Positions 8,820-17,871 of a DNA stretch of 64,000 nt are shown in pieces. The first letter of the stretch is position 1, and each line of letters opens with the position of its first letter. Under the pieces are notes generated by a model, which was not told the origin of the DNA, did not search any database, and saw only the letters and a list, made by a program, of their open reading frames with translations. A program made the translations under genes and the position numbers. The stretch is from DAOUJH01 sp965116555 (GTDB lineage: Bacteria > Chloroflexota > Dehalococcoidia > Lucifugimonadales > QGNO01): contig OZ220698.1 in the NCBI GenBank assembly GCA_965116555.1, positions 558,001-622,000 on the forward strand, written 5' to 3'.

Positions 8820-9587
8820 TCAACCGCTTACGGATCTGGCGGCTTCCTCGTATTCGTCATAGCCGTTCGCTTCTATTTCATGAGCGAGGCTCGCCCCGCC
8901 TGACTTGACTATGCGCCCGTCTATGAGCACGTGGACAAAGTCCGGCGTCAGATAGTTCAGAATGCGCTGGTAGTGGGTAACCAGCATTATGGCGTGGTCG
9001 GAGCGGCGGAAGCCGTTGATACCTGCCGCCACCTCTCGCAGCGCGTCGATGTCCAGGCCGGAATCGGTCTCGTCCAGGATGGCAAGCCGCGGTTCCAGCA
9101 CCGCCATCTGGAATATCTCCATGCGCTTCTTCTCGCCGCCGGAGAACCCCTGGTTGACGTTGCGCTGCACAAACGCCGCGTCCATCTCCAGGCTGGTCAG
9201 CTTTTCCCTCAGTAGGCGATTGAACTTTATGGGGTCAAGCTCCTCTTCGCCCCGGCTCTTGCGCAACGAGTTATAGGCGGATCGGAGGAACTGGTCAAAG
9301 CGGACGCCGGGAATCTCCACGGGGTGCTGAAAAGATAGGAAGATGCCAGCCCTGGCGCGAAACTCAGGCAGCATCTCCAGGAGCGGCTCGCCGTCCAGGG
9401 CGGCCTCGCCGGAAAAAACCGTATAGCCTGTGTGACCGGCGAGCACGTTAGCCAGGGTACTCTTTCCGGAGCCGTTGGGCCCCATGATGGCGTGCACTTC
9501 GCCTTCTTTGACGGTGAGGCTGATCCCTTTCAGGATCTCCACATCTCCCACTCCGGCGTGGAGGTCTTTAATTTCAAGTAATGACAT
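8820..9587 (-). CDS. sufC: Fe-S assembly ATPase SufC
   Basis: A 255-residue ABC-type ATPase of the SufBC2D scaffold; ATP binding drives the conformational change needed for cluster assembly. Walker A is GPNGSGKST, the signature is NQGFSGGEKKR and Walker B is PRLAILDETDSGLD, followed by the family's VTHYQRIL switch histidine. It starts directly after the sufB stop with no spacer, so translation is coupled. Confidence 0.95.
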   Translation of the reverse strand: MSLLEIKDLHAGVGDVEILKGISLTVKEGEVHAIMGPNGSGKSTLANVLAGHTGYTVFSGEAALDGEPLLEMLPEFRARAGIFLSFQHPVEIPGVRFDQFLRSAYNSLRKSRGEEELDPIKFNRLLREKLTSLEMDAAFVQRNVNQGFSGGEKKRMEIFQMAVLEPRLAILDETDSGLDIDALREVAAGINGFRRSDHAIMLVTHYQRILNYLTPDFVHVLIDGRIVKSGGASLAHEIEANGYDEYEEAARSVSG

Positions 9588-11066
<1,479 letters not shown>

Positions 11067-11150
11067 TGATTTACCTCGGCCGTTTGCCTGCACGGTAGAG
11101 CCAGGCAACAGCTAATTGATTAGGCTCCCGAGCTGCTAGTCTAAACTCGA

Positions 11151-11175
11151 TTTGTTGACCTACAAGGTCAACAAA
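11151..11175. promoter_or_regulatory. Perfect inverted-repeat operator upstream of sufB
   Basis: TTTGTTGACCT (11151-11161) and AGGTCAACAAA (11165-11175) form an exact 11-bp dyad with a 3-base spacer. It lies immediately downstream of the predicted -10 element of the suf promoter, where a bound dimer would block initiation. The half-site order GTTG...CAAC differs from the cyanobacterial SufR pattern CAAC...GTTG. No regulator gene is adjacent, so the binding protein is unknown. Confidence 0.7.
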
Positions 11176-11177
11176 CT

Positions 11178-11206
11178 ATACTAACACTTGAGCTTTAATT
11201 GGGCAA
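11178..11206 (-). promoter_or_regulatory. Predicted suf operon promoter
   Basis: On the minus strand TTGCCC (11206-11201) and TAGTAT (11183-11178) are separated by exactly 17 bases. Transcription would begin around 11171, inside the inverted repeat at 11151-11175. The arrangement of -35, -10 and overlapping operator supports repressible control of iron-sulfur assembly. Confidence 0.5.
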
Positions 11207-11223
11207 ACTATACATGCAAGCTA

Positions 11224-12219
11224 CTAAGCATGATAGGGCTGCCAACTAGGGACCTCGGTCATCTGGAGATTGTTCTTCTTAAGAAACTCAATCAAACGCA
11301 GAGTGTATTCCTCCGCAGGCACTAAGTCGATGACCCTTGATATTTCTCGTCCTGAGCTTGTTAGAGCAACACCAGATAGCTTTAACTCCTTTCTTGGGAA
11401 GCCCACTCTCATAGGCAGAAGTATCCAGTATTTGCCTTGAAAACAAAATGGGAAATGCAGAGGTGTTTGGCTAGGTGGCAAGACGAGTCCAGTGGATGCT
11501 TGATAGTCATGCCAAGTATTGTATTCTGGATTTATAAGTCCATGTTCGCTGAGTACGTTCAACGCTTCGAAATCAAAGCCATAATCGCGTAGGGCGTTGC
11601 CTTGTGAGTAGTCACCTAGAAAAAGAACTCGGGCATCGTAGAGGTTGATTCCGTCGTGTGTGATTGAAACACAAATAGAGCACAGTTTCCCGAAAAGCGT
11701 GGCGGTGGCTCGGTCTAGATTCTTCAGGACTCCCAGCGTCTTGATGGCTGTGCTACCAGGCCGTTCTACTTGGCCGGCGAGAACCCTGGCCCAGAGCAGT
11801 TGCATATCTTCAGAGGACACATCTTGCACATCACCGAAGAACTGCGCAGTCCAATCATGATCAATCGGAGTGTCTTGAACTTCGTTGTCTCCTAGTTCTT
11901 GCGCTGCCTGCTCAACCACAGATCTGATGTTGGCCTGACGTTTCTCCTCTTGAAATTGAATTCGCTGCGTTATGAGTTCCCCTATAGTTACTTCTCCTTG
12001 AAGTGCAGCTTGAGGGGAAATCAGCTTTGATCGTGCCTCTTCCTGAGCCGCAGCAATGATCTGCATGGATGTTGCCTGGCCCTCAGTTAGGATCCTGTGT
12101 GCCTTAGCTTCCTGTCCTGCTTTCCAGGGAGCTAACATAGGGCCTGCTATGCTACCTATTCCACTTGCAGCATAATCAAGAAGTTTCTCAATGGCTGGCA
12201 CTTTTATGTTAATGTCCAT
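11224..12219 (-). CDS. DUF2806 family protein
   Basis: A 331-residue soluble protein with the DUF2806 pattern: an N-terminal ASGIGSIAGPMLAPWKA segment, a charged helical middle that looks coiled-coil prone (about 60-110), then EDMQLLWARVLAGQVERPGS and TAIKTLGVLKNLDRATATLF. The function is unknown. Members are sporadic across bacteria and often strain-specific. The coding sequence is clearly AT-richer than its neighbours and carries its own upstream gap, which suggests acquisition by transfer. It is on the suf strand but separated from sufB by that operon's promoter. Confidence 0.75.
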   Translation of the reverse strand: MDINIKVPAIEKLLDYAASGIGSIAGPMLAPWKAGQEAKAHRILTEGQATSMQIIAAAQEEARSKLISPQAALQGEVTIGELITQRIQFQEEKRQANIRSVVEQAAQELGDNEVQDTPIDHDWTAQFFGDVQDVSSEDMQLLWARVLAGQVERPGSTAIKTLGVLKNLDRATATLFGKLCSICVSITHDGINLYDARVLFLGDYSQGNALRDYGFDFEALNVLSEHGLINPEYNTWHDYQASTGLVLPPSQTPLHFPFCFQGKYWILLPMRVGFPRKELKLSGVALTSSGREISRVIDLVPAEEYTLRLIEFLKKNNLQMTEVPSWQPYHA

Positions 12220-12352
12220 AAGGCTCTCTTGAACAACACCCTAGCGTTCTCTTCCCTACATCTCTACACCTAGTTTGCAATAATCACACAAATTCGCTAT
12301 TTCAAAGTGATACACCACCAACTATACCAGATGCCCCGTTCGCTCAAAGCAT

Positions 12353-12796
12353 CTACTCTCCCAATATCTGCAGCATCACCTCTCGCGTACTTGGTCCGTC
12401 AAGCTCTACAAAGAACACGCTTTGCCAGCGGCCAAACTGCAGATCGCCGTCTATGATGGGAACGGTCTCGCTGGTGTTCATCAGAAGGTGCTGGCAATGG
12501 GCGTGGCCGTTGGGGCGTTCGTTTTCGGTCATATTGACGGTGCGTGTTTTGAAATCGTTGTGACGGTATTCGTTGTCCCTGGGCGCAACCCTCTCCAGCA
12601 GGTCCTCCATGTCCTGTATGAGGAGGGGCTCGTTTTCGGTCACCTTGATAGAGGCGGTGGTGTGCCTTGAATACACCACTACGCAGCCGTTCTTTATAGC
12701 GGAAGAGGCGACAAAGTCGACGACCTGAGAAGTGATGTCTATAAACTCGCGAGGCTTGGTGGTTTGCAGAAGCAACGGGTTGGTTACGGCCGGCAT
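12353..12796 (-). CDS. yjbQ: UPF0047 / YjbQ family protein
   Basis: A 147-residue single-domain protein of the YjbQ (UPF0047) family. Visible motifs are REFIDITSQV, CVVVYSRHTTASI, NEPLLIQDMEDLL and the metal-site region NGHAHCQHLLM. The E. coli protein has weak thiamine-phosphate synthase activity; the physiological role is unclear. ATG 12796 has GGAGG 8 bases upstream. A longer start at 12835 would overlap the prenyl synthase stop (ATGA) but adds 13 untypical residues. It is the last gene of the M20 / prenyl synthase / YjbQ run. Confidence 0.85.
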   Translation of the reverse strand: MPAVTNPLLLQTTKPREFIDITSQVVDFVASSAIKNGCVVVYSRHTTASIKVTENEPLLIQDMEDLLERVAPRDNEYRHNDFKTRTVNMTENERPNGHAHCQHLLMNTSETVPIIDGDLQFGRWQSVFFVELDGPSTREVMLQILGE

Positions 12797-12831
12797 GTGG
12801 GTATCCTCCACTATCGGATGAATTTGCAGAA

Positions 12832-13887
12832 TCACCTGGCCCTGGTCAAGAGGAACGCCACCAGTTCACTGAGGTGGCGATGGTGGTCAGGAGCTAGCTC
12901 CGCCGCGCCGATGGTCTCCATGGCCTGGCGACCAAGCTCCTCCGTGAGAGACTCGGCGCGTTCCTTGGAGCCGGTCTTTTCCAGCATGTCCAGCACTTGT
13001 TGAACGTCGGCCTCATCAACGGACTCCTTGCTGAGAACGTCCTTGACGCTCCTGATTGTGGAGTCGTCGCCATGTTCAAGCGCGTGCACAACGGGAAACG
13101 ACTTCTTCTTGCGCATGATGTCGCTTCCCACGGCTTTGCCCGTTACGGAGGGATCGCCCCAGACTCCCAGGATGTCGTCCCGTATCTGGAACAGATTGCC
13201 CAGGCAACGCCCCGCTTTGGCCATCAGGGACGCCATTTCGCGGTCGCCTGAACCAATGAACGCACCCACCTCCAGGGCGCATGAGATGAGCGCCCCTGTC
13301 TTGCGTGAAATCATGTCCAGGTATTCGCCGGTGGTCACGTCCAGCCGTTCCTCGAACGATATGTCCAGGTACTGGCCTTCGATCATCTCCAGGCTGCTTT
13401 GGGTGAGGCGAGATGAAGCGTAGAGGAGACGTTCCCCGGGGATCTTCCGCGATTGGGATAGAGCCAGGAAAGCGAGGTTGAACATCACGCTGCCCGCGTT
13501 GAGCGCTTTGGGCTCTCCCCAGATGGTCCACAGCGTGGAACGATGATGCCGCTGCAGGTCCCTGTCCTCTATGTCGTCGTGGATCAAGGAGAAGTTGTGG
13601 ATCAGCTCCATGGCGGACGCGGCGGCCAGGGCGGATTCCAAAGCGCCTCCGGCGGCTTGGCAAGCCAGGAGGAGCAGCGCCGGGCGCAGCCGTTTGCCCT
13701 CGGCGTCGTCCCTGGGATTGCCGTCTTTGTCGCACCAGCCCATGTGGTAGCGCAGAGAGGTATACGGGGCGATGTTCTGCTGGGGAATCTTTTCCTGTAG
13801 AGAGCTCTCCACAAGGTCACGGTATTCCGATAGGACAGAGGGTAGGTCTACGGAGAAGGCCGGCTGCGAGCGGCCGGTTTCAGCCAT
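12832..13887 (-). CDS. Trans-polyprenyl diphosphate synthase
   Basis: A 351-residue isoprenyl chain-elongating enzyme that condenses isopentenyl diphosphate onto allylic diphosphates. The first aspartate-rich motif is LIHDDIEDRD and the second is FQIRDDILG, with GKRLRPALLLLA upstream; all three are hallmark sites. Two small residues five and four positions before the first motif (NFSLIHDD) bear on chain length, but I cannot fix the product (FPP, GGPP or longer). It overlaps the end of the upstream M20 gene by 8 bases, so it is co-expressed with it. Confidence 0.9.
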   Translation of the reverse strand: MAETGRSQPAFSVDLPSVLSEYRDLVESSLQEKIPQQNIAPYTSLRYHMGWCDKDGNPRDDAEGKRLRPALLLLACQAAGGALESALAAASAMELIHNFSLIHDDIEDRDLQRHHRSTLWTIWGEPKALNAGSVMFNLAFLALSQSRKIPGERLLYASSRLTQSSLEMIEGQYLDISFEERLDVTTGEYLDMISRKTGALISCALEVGAFIGSGDREMASLMAKAGRCLGNLFQIRDDILGVWGDPSVTGKAVGSDIMRKKKSFPVVHALEHGDDSTIRSVKDVLSKESVDEADVQQVLDMLEKTGSKERAESLTEELGRQAMETIGAAELAPDHHRHLSELVAFLLTRAR

Positions 13888-15238
13888 CTTTCCCGTATTC
13901 GTCCAGAATAGCGGCGGCGTGGAGAACGCCTTTCAGGAAATAGTCTATGCGGACGTTTTCGTTGGGGGCGTGTATCTTGTCGTCGGGGAAGGAAACTCCG
14001 GACGAAGCTACCGGCAGTCCCAAACCCTCCGCCATGTAGTACATGGGGCCGCTTCCCGCAAGTCCGGGCGTGAACAGGGGCTCTTTGTTGTATACGTCTC
14101 TGGCCGTTCCCGCAACCAGCCGCACGAACGGCGAGTCCATGTCGGTGCGGGATGGATTTACTCCGTCCCAGTAGTTGATGCCGATGTCTGAAAAGCCGTG
14201 GGCGTCCAGGTGCTTTCGCAGCTTGTCCAGGATGTCTGCGGGTCGCTGGTCCGGTACAAGCCTGAAGTCCAGCTTCACCTTGGCAGTGGCTGGCAGCACC
14301 GTCTTGGTGCCCTCGCCGGTGTAGCCCGACTCTATGCCGCAGATTGTGCACGTTGGCTCAAACATGTGGCGCTTCTGGAAATCGATGCCCTCCGCATCGC
14401 AGAGGAAGCGCGAAACTTGAAGCTCCTCGCGCAGGCTCTCTTCTTCCGGGGGCATTCCGGCTACGGCGGCCAGCTCCCTCTCGGTAGGCTGGCGCACTTG
14501 ATCATAGAAGCCGGGGATCAGGATGCGCTCCTCCTCGTCCTTCAGGGTGGACAGCGCCCAGACCAAACGCCATGCCGGGTTGGGCACCACGGTGGCCCAG
14601 GATGAATGGGAGTCCCGGGAAGAGGAACGTACTTCAAGCTCCGTGTAGAGAATGCCCTTGAGTCCCAGGTATATCTGAGGGTTGCCCTCCCAGTTGACGC
14701 CGCCGCCTTCCCAGATGCAGGCGTCCGCTTTCAGAATATCGCGGTGCTTCTCCACGAATGGGCCGAAGCCGGGGCTGCCTATCTCTTCCGCGCCCTCTAT
14801 GCAGAACTTGACATGGCAGGGCAGCTCGCCGCGGACGGCCTTTATCGCCTTGACGGCGGCGATGCGCGCCGCTAGGTGTCCTTTGTCGTCGGATACGCCC
14901 CTGGCGAATATGCGTCCGTCGCGCTCTGTGGGCTGGAACGGAGGCGAGTCCCATAGCTCCAGCGGCTCGGCGGGTTGAACGTCGTAGTGGTTGTAGAACA
15001 GCAGTTGCTTGGAGGAGCGACCGTCTTGTTCACCGTAGACCACGGGGAAGCGGGGGTCTTCCGTAGGCATGATGCTGGACAGGAAGCCTGCTTCGTCCAG
15101 CATGGCTTTCACCAGGTCGGCGCACTCCTGCACACCATCGTTCTGGGCTGCCACGCTGGGCTGAGCGCAGAGGCGCTTCAGGTCTTCCAGGTACTCTGGC
15201 AGGTGCTCTTCTATGTGCTTCCTGATAGCAGCGTCCAT
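13880..15238 (-). CDS. M20 family metallopeptidase (dipeptidase-like)
   Basis: A 452-residue zinc aminoacyl-peptidase of the M20 family. The metal and catalytic residues are visible: NHYDVQPAEP (first His and catalytic Asp), RGVSDDKGHL (bridging Asp), EGAEEIGSPG (catalytic and metal Glu) and a C-terminal GSGPMYYMAEGLG with lid-domain residues between. It resembles the carnosinase / CPG2-like dipeptidase branch. ATG 15238 has GGAGGAG 5 bases upstream and a strong extended -10 promoter just ahead. It leads an operon with the prenyl synthase and yjbQ; the metabolic link is not obvious. Confidence 0.88.
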   Translation of the reverse strand: MDAAIRKHIEEHLPEYLEDLKRLCAQPSVAAQNDGVQECADLVKAMLDEAGFLSSIMPTEDPRFPVVYGEQDGRSSKQLLFYNHYDVQPAEPLELWDSPPFQPTERDGRIFARGVSDDKGHLAARIAAVKAIKAVRGELPCHVKFCIEGAEEIGSPGFGPFVEKHRDILKADACIWEGGGVNWEGNPQIYLGLKGILYTELEVRSSSRDSHSSWATVVPNPAWRLVWALSTLKDEEERILIPGFYDQVRQPTERELAAVAGMPPEEESLREELQVSRFLCDAEGIDFQKRHMFEPTCTICGIESGYTGEGTKTVLPATAKVKLDFRLVPDQRPADILDKLRKHLDAHGFSDIGINYWDGVNPSRTDMDSPFVRLVAGTARDVYNKEPLFTPGLAGSGPMYYMAEGLGLPVASSGVSFPDDKIHAPNENVRIDYFLKGVLHAAAILDEYGKDG

Positions 15239-15260
15239 GGCGGCTCCTCCGTCTGCGCCG

Positions 15261-15269
15261 ATTATAGCA
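15261..15269 (-). promoter_or_regulatory. Extended -10 promoter of the M20 peptidase operon
   Basis: On the minus strand, TGC followed by a consensus TATAAT (TGCTATAAT) gives the TGn extended -10 motif. Transcription would begin near 15254, giving a leader of about 16 bases that holds the GGAGGAG ribosome-binding site. No good -35 is seen, as expected for extended -10 promoters. Confidence 0.6.
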
Positions 15270-15323
15270 GATGGTCGCTGTGTGTTCTCGTTGACAGTGG
15301 ATGGCGGTGAGAAGATACTGTTG

Positions 15324-15351
15324 TTGCCAAATATAGGTAGAGCTTTATAAC
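15324..15351 (+). promoter_or_regulatory. Promoter before the D-cysteine desulfhydrase-like gene
   Basis: TTGCCA (15324-15329) and TATAAC (15346-15351) have a 16-base spacer. Transcription from here would begin inside the hairpin repeat that follows, so the repeat would lie in the 5' leader of the gene. Confidence 0.4.
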
Positions 15352-15390
15352 CTTTCCCCCTTGATGGGGGAAGATTGAGATGGGGGTGAC
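15351..15390 (+). repeat. Dispersed intergenic repeat A, copy 1
   Basis: The core TTCCCCCTTGATGGGGGAA forms a hairpin with a TTGAT loop and is followed by GATTGAGATGGGGGTGA. The same unit occurs near 16420, 33711 and 37681, always in the same orientation and between genes. This copy supplies an ATG (15380) and a GGGGGTGA that could act as a ribosome-binding site for GTG 15395. Confidence 0.8.
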
Positions 15391-15394
15391 CCTA

Positions 15395-16417
15395 GTGAGT
15401 ACTACGTCCTTGTTGACGCGTGAGGACCTCAAATCGGCAATAGAGCAGGCGCCACGGGTGCGCTTGGCCAATATTCCAACGCCCATTGAGGAGCTTTCCA
15501 GGCTGAGCGATGCGCTGGGCGGCCCGCGCATCTTGGTCAAGAGAGACGACCTTACCGGGCTCGGCTTCGGCGGCAACAAGGTGCGCCACATGGAGTTCTG
15601 CATGGGGGACGCCCTCGCCAAAGGATGCGATACCTCCGTAAACGCCAACCTCTGGGTGTCCAACAACTCCAGGATCATTGGCGCGGCTTCCAAGAAGGTG
15701 GGCATGCGCTACATCTGCGTGGTTGTGGGAGGCAAAGACAGACCGGTGCAGGGGAACATGCTTCTGCTCGATTTGATGGGCACTGAGATGCACCTTACCC
15801 AGGATAGAGACATGGAAGAGGGTAGGCGGTTGGCCGAAGAGCTTGCCGACCAGGTGAAGCGCGATGGCGGCAAGCCCTATCTGCATACGGCGGAGCCAAT
15901 GTCACGAGGGTCGGGCTCCATGGGCTATCTCAACGCTACCCTGGAGATACAAGAGCAGTTGGATGAAATGGGCGTGTCCGATGCCAAGGTCTACATAGTA
16001 ACCGGGGCATCGCATGGAGGGCTGGCGCTGGGCGCAAAGGCCCTCGGCCTGCCTTGGAGCATCACAGGGGTGCAGGTTGCCCCTCCGGAGATTTACTGTG
16101 CCGACACCGTAGCCTGGGCCAACACCGCGGCGCAGGCGCTGGAGTTGCCCCTGCGCTTGGACTGGGATGACCTTACCGATACCTCCGACTACATAGGGCC
16201 CGGCTACCCCGACCCCAGCCCGGAGTGCGCCGAAGCCATACGCTTGATGGCAGAGTTGGAGGGGATCATCCTTGAACCCGTGTATACGGGCAAGGCGCTG
16301 GCGGCGGTCATAGACCACGTGCGCAAGGGAGTGCTTACCTCCAAAGACACCGTGCTCTTCATGCATACCGGAGGCCTGCCTGAGCTGTTCAGCTTTGCCG
16401 AAGACCTGAAGCGATAA
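15395..16417 (+). CDS. D-cysteine desulfhydrase / ACC deaminase family PLP enzyme
   Basis: About 340 residues of the PLP fold type II family that includes D-cysteine desulfhydrase and 1-aminocyclopropane-1-carboxylate deaminase. The signature is LVKRDDLTGLGFGGNKVR, with the PLP lysine in GGNKVR. SNNSRIIGAA, GASHGGLALGA and the C-terminal FMHTGGLPELF complete the site. Possible reactions are D-cysteine to pyruvate, sulfide and ammonia, or ACC deamination; the sequence alone does not decide. GTG 15395 is preferred because the longer ATG 15380 lies inside repeat A. Confidence 0.85.
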   Translation: MSTTSLLTREDLKSAIEQAPRVRLANIPTPIEELSRLSDALGGPRILVKRDDLTGLGFGGNKVRHMEFCMGDALAKGCDTSVNANLWVSNNSRIIGAASKKVGMRYICVVVGGKDRPVQGNMLLLDLMGTEMHLTQDRDMEEGRRLAEELADQVKRDGGKPYLHTAEPMSRGSGSMGYLNATLEIQEQLDEMGVSDAKVYIVTGASHGGLALGAKALGLPWSITGVQVAPPEIYCADTVAWANTAAQALELPLRLDWDDLTDTSDYIGPGYPDPSPECAEAIRLMAELEGIILEPVYTGKALAAVIDHVRKGVLTSKDTVLFMHTGGLPELFSFAEDLKR

Positions 16418-16418
16418 A

Positions 16419-16457
16419 CCTCTTCCCCCTTGATGGGGGAAGATTGAGATGGGGGTG
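16419..16457 (+). repeat. Dispersed intergenic repeat A, copy 2
   Basis: This is nearly identical to the copy at 15351: the TTCCCCCTTGATGGGGGAA hairpin and then GATTGAGATGGGGGTGA. It starts two bases after the stop of the desulfhydrase gene, so copies 1 and 2 flank that gene on both sides. Confidence 0.8.
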
Positions 16458-16473
16458 AACCCCCGCATCGTAG

Positions 16474-16493
16474 GGGCGGTTCGCGAACCGCCC
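16474..16493. repeat. Palindromic repeat B, copy 1
   Basis: A perfect 20-bp palindrome reading GGGCGGTTCGCGAACCGCCC, preceded by GTAG. The same core, with one mismatch, recurs at 33765-33792, again just after a copy of repeat A. It could form a strong cruciform or terminator-like hairpin between the convergent genes on either side. Confidence 0.75.
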
Positions 16494-16509
16494 AGCTTGT
16501 ACGCAGCCG

Positions 16510-17766
16510 CTAACCTTCTCCAGCCCTGTTTTCTCTCAGCAGCGGCAAGACCAATATCAGCACCCCGGACACCACAGCCAGGATCACCACGCCCGATTTA
16601 AGCGAACCTGTCAGGTCGCGGAGGAAGCCGAGGAGGAACGGCCCTCCGAACCCTCCGATCTCGGCGGCGGCAAAGAACAGCCCCGCCGCCGCGCCTATGC
16701 GCTTTGCGCCTATGCGAGGCGTCTCCATCAATATCAGGGTCTGTATGGGCATCATGGGTCCCCTCACCACGTGGGACGCTATCAGCGCAATGATAAGCAC
16801 CAGGCCCGTGGTGTAGGCCATTCCCAGGGTTGTCACCACGGCCACGCCAAGCAGCAACGCCATGGTCAGGGCGCGGTAGCCGTGCCTGGCCAGCGGCGGT
16901 ATCACAAGTAGCCCGGGGATGGCAAGGACGTTGCCCAAGGCGGGCCAGACACCGGCTTGGGTGGGAGTCATGCCCCCTTCTCGCAGGAGGGTGGGAAGCC
17001 AGTTGCTCAGGCCGTGATTGAGAAGGAAGGTGGCAAACGCCATCACCAGTATGACCTGAACGTTTCGCAGACGGAGTAGCTCGTAGATCACGGTGAGGCT
17101 GGACTCCTTCTCAGATGATGCCTGGCTGCTTTCCGAAGCGGGCAGGGGAGCGTCGCGGGAGAAGAGCCACCAGGCCACTATGATGACCAGTAGAACCGTT
17201 CCGTAGACCAGAGATATGCCTCGCCAGCTTCCCGTTAGGGGCACCACCACTCCGGCGGCGGTGGCCAGGGCTATGGCCATACCGCCGATCGGCCCGGTGG
17301 TATAGATGCCTGCGGCTAGGTTGCGCTGGTTCCCCTGGAACCACAGCGAGACCACTTTGGGAGCGCCTATGGAAATGATGGGGCCTCCCACTCCGAACAA
17401 CGCCACCACGAATAGCAGTGAATAAAAGTCCACGGCAAGGCCGCGCAGCACCAGAGACACCCAGACTATGATTATGCCGATGCCCAGCGATCTCCGTACG
17501 CCGAGGCGGTCCACGATGGCGCCCAACGGCGAAGCGGTGAAGATGTAGACGAACTGCCACGCCCCAAGGATAATCCCCATCTGGGTGGAGGACATATTCA
17601 GGTCATCGATGATTGGATCTACAAGGGGTGGGATGGTCGCCACGGTCACGCCAAAAGAGGCGTAGAGGAGCCAGACCAAAAAGAGCATGACCCAGCGATA
17701 GGGGTTCGCCTCCGTCGTGGCATGCTGGGGAGGCGGGGTTGCGGGCTGACCGGTGCTCACGCTCAC
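16510..17766 (-). CDS. MFS transporter (CynX/NIMT-like)
   Basis: About 418 residues with twelve membrane helices and the MFS loop 2-3 motif as GAIVDRLGVRRSLG. The N-terminus (NPYRWVMLFLVWLLYASFGV) resembles the nitrate/nitrite or cyanate-type permeases. No frame-supporting ribosome-binding site was found. GTG 17766 or 17760 is more likely than TTG 17796, which adds MPPCPIRKYI. The gene is divergent from the OFA-type transporter and the nitrile hydratase operon, so a role in nitrile or cyanate-related uptake is possible but unproven. Confidence 0.82.
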   Translation of the reverse strand: MSVSTGQPATPPPQHATTEANPYRWVMLFLVWLLYASFGVTVATIPPLVDPIIDDLNMSSTQMGIILGAWQFVYIFTASPLGAIVDRLGVRRSLGIGIIIVWVSLVLRGLAVDFYSLLFVVALFGVGGPIISIGAPKVVSLWFQGNQRNLAAGIYTTGPIGGMAIALATAAGVVVPLTGSWRGISLVYGTVLLVIIVAWWLFSRDAPLPASESSQASSEKESSLTVIYELLRLRNVQVILVMAFATFLLNHGLSNWLPTLLREGGMTPTQAGVWPALGNVLAIPGLLVIPPLARHGYRALTMALLLGVAVVTTLGMAYTTGLVLIIALIASHVVRGPMMPIQTLILMETPRIGAKRIGAAAGLFFAAAEIGGFGGPFLLGFLRDLTGSLKSGVVILAVVSGVLILVLPLLRENRAGEG

Positions 17767-17871
17767 AATATACTTGCGGATTGGGCAGGGTGGCAAATGA
17801 GAAGCGGCGGGCCATTGTTTGCGCTGTGCCTACGGATGGAGTAGGGTGGGCCTCTCCATCTTTTAGAATCG

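Noticed and set aside
11151..11175. suf operator as a SufR site
   Set aside because: Half-sites are GTTG...CAAC, the reverse arrangement of the cyanobacterial SufR pattern.
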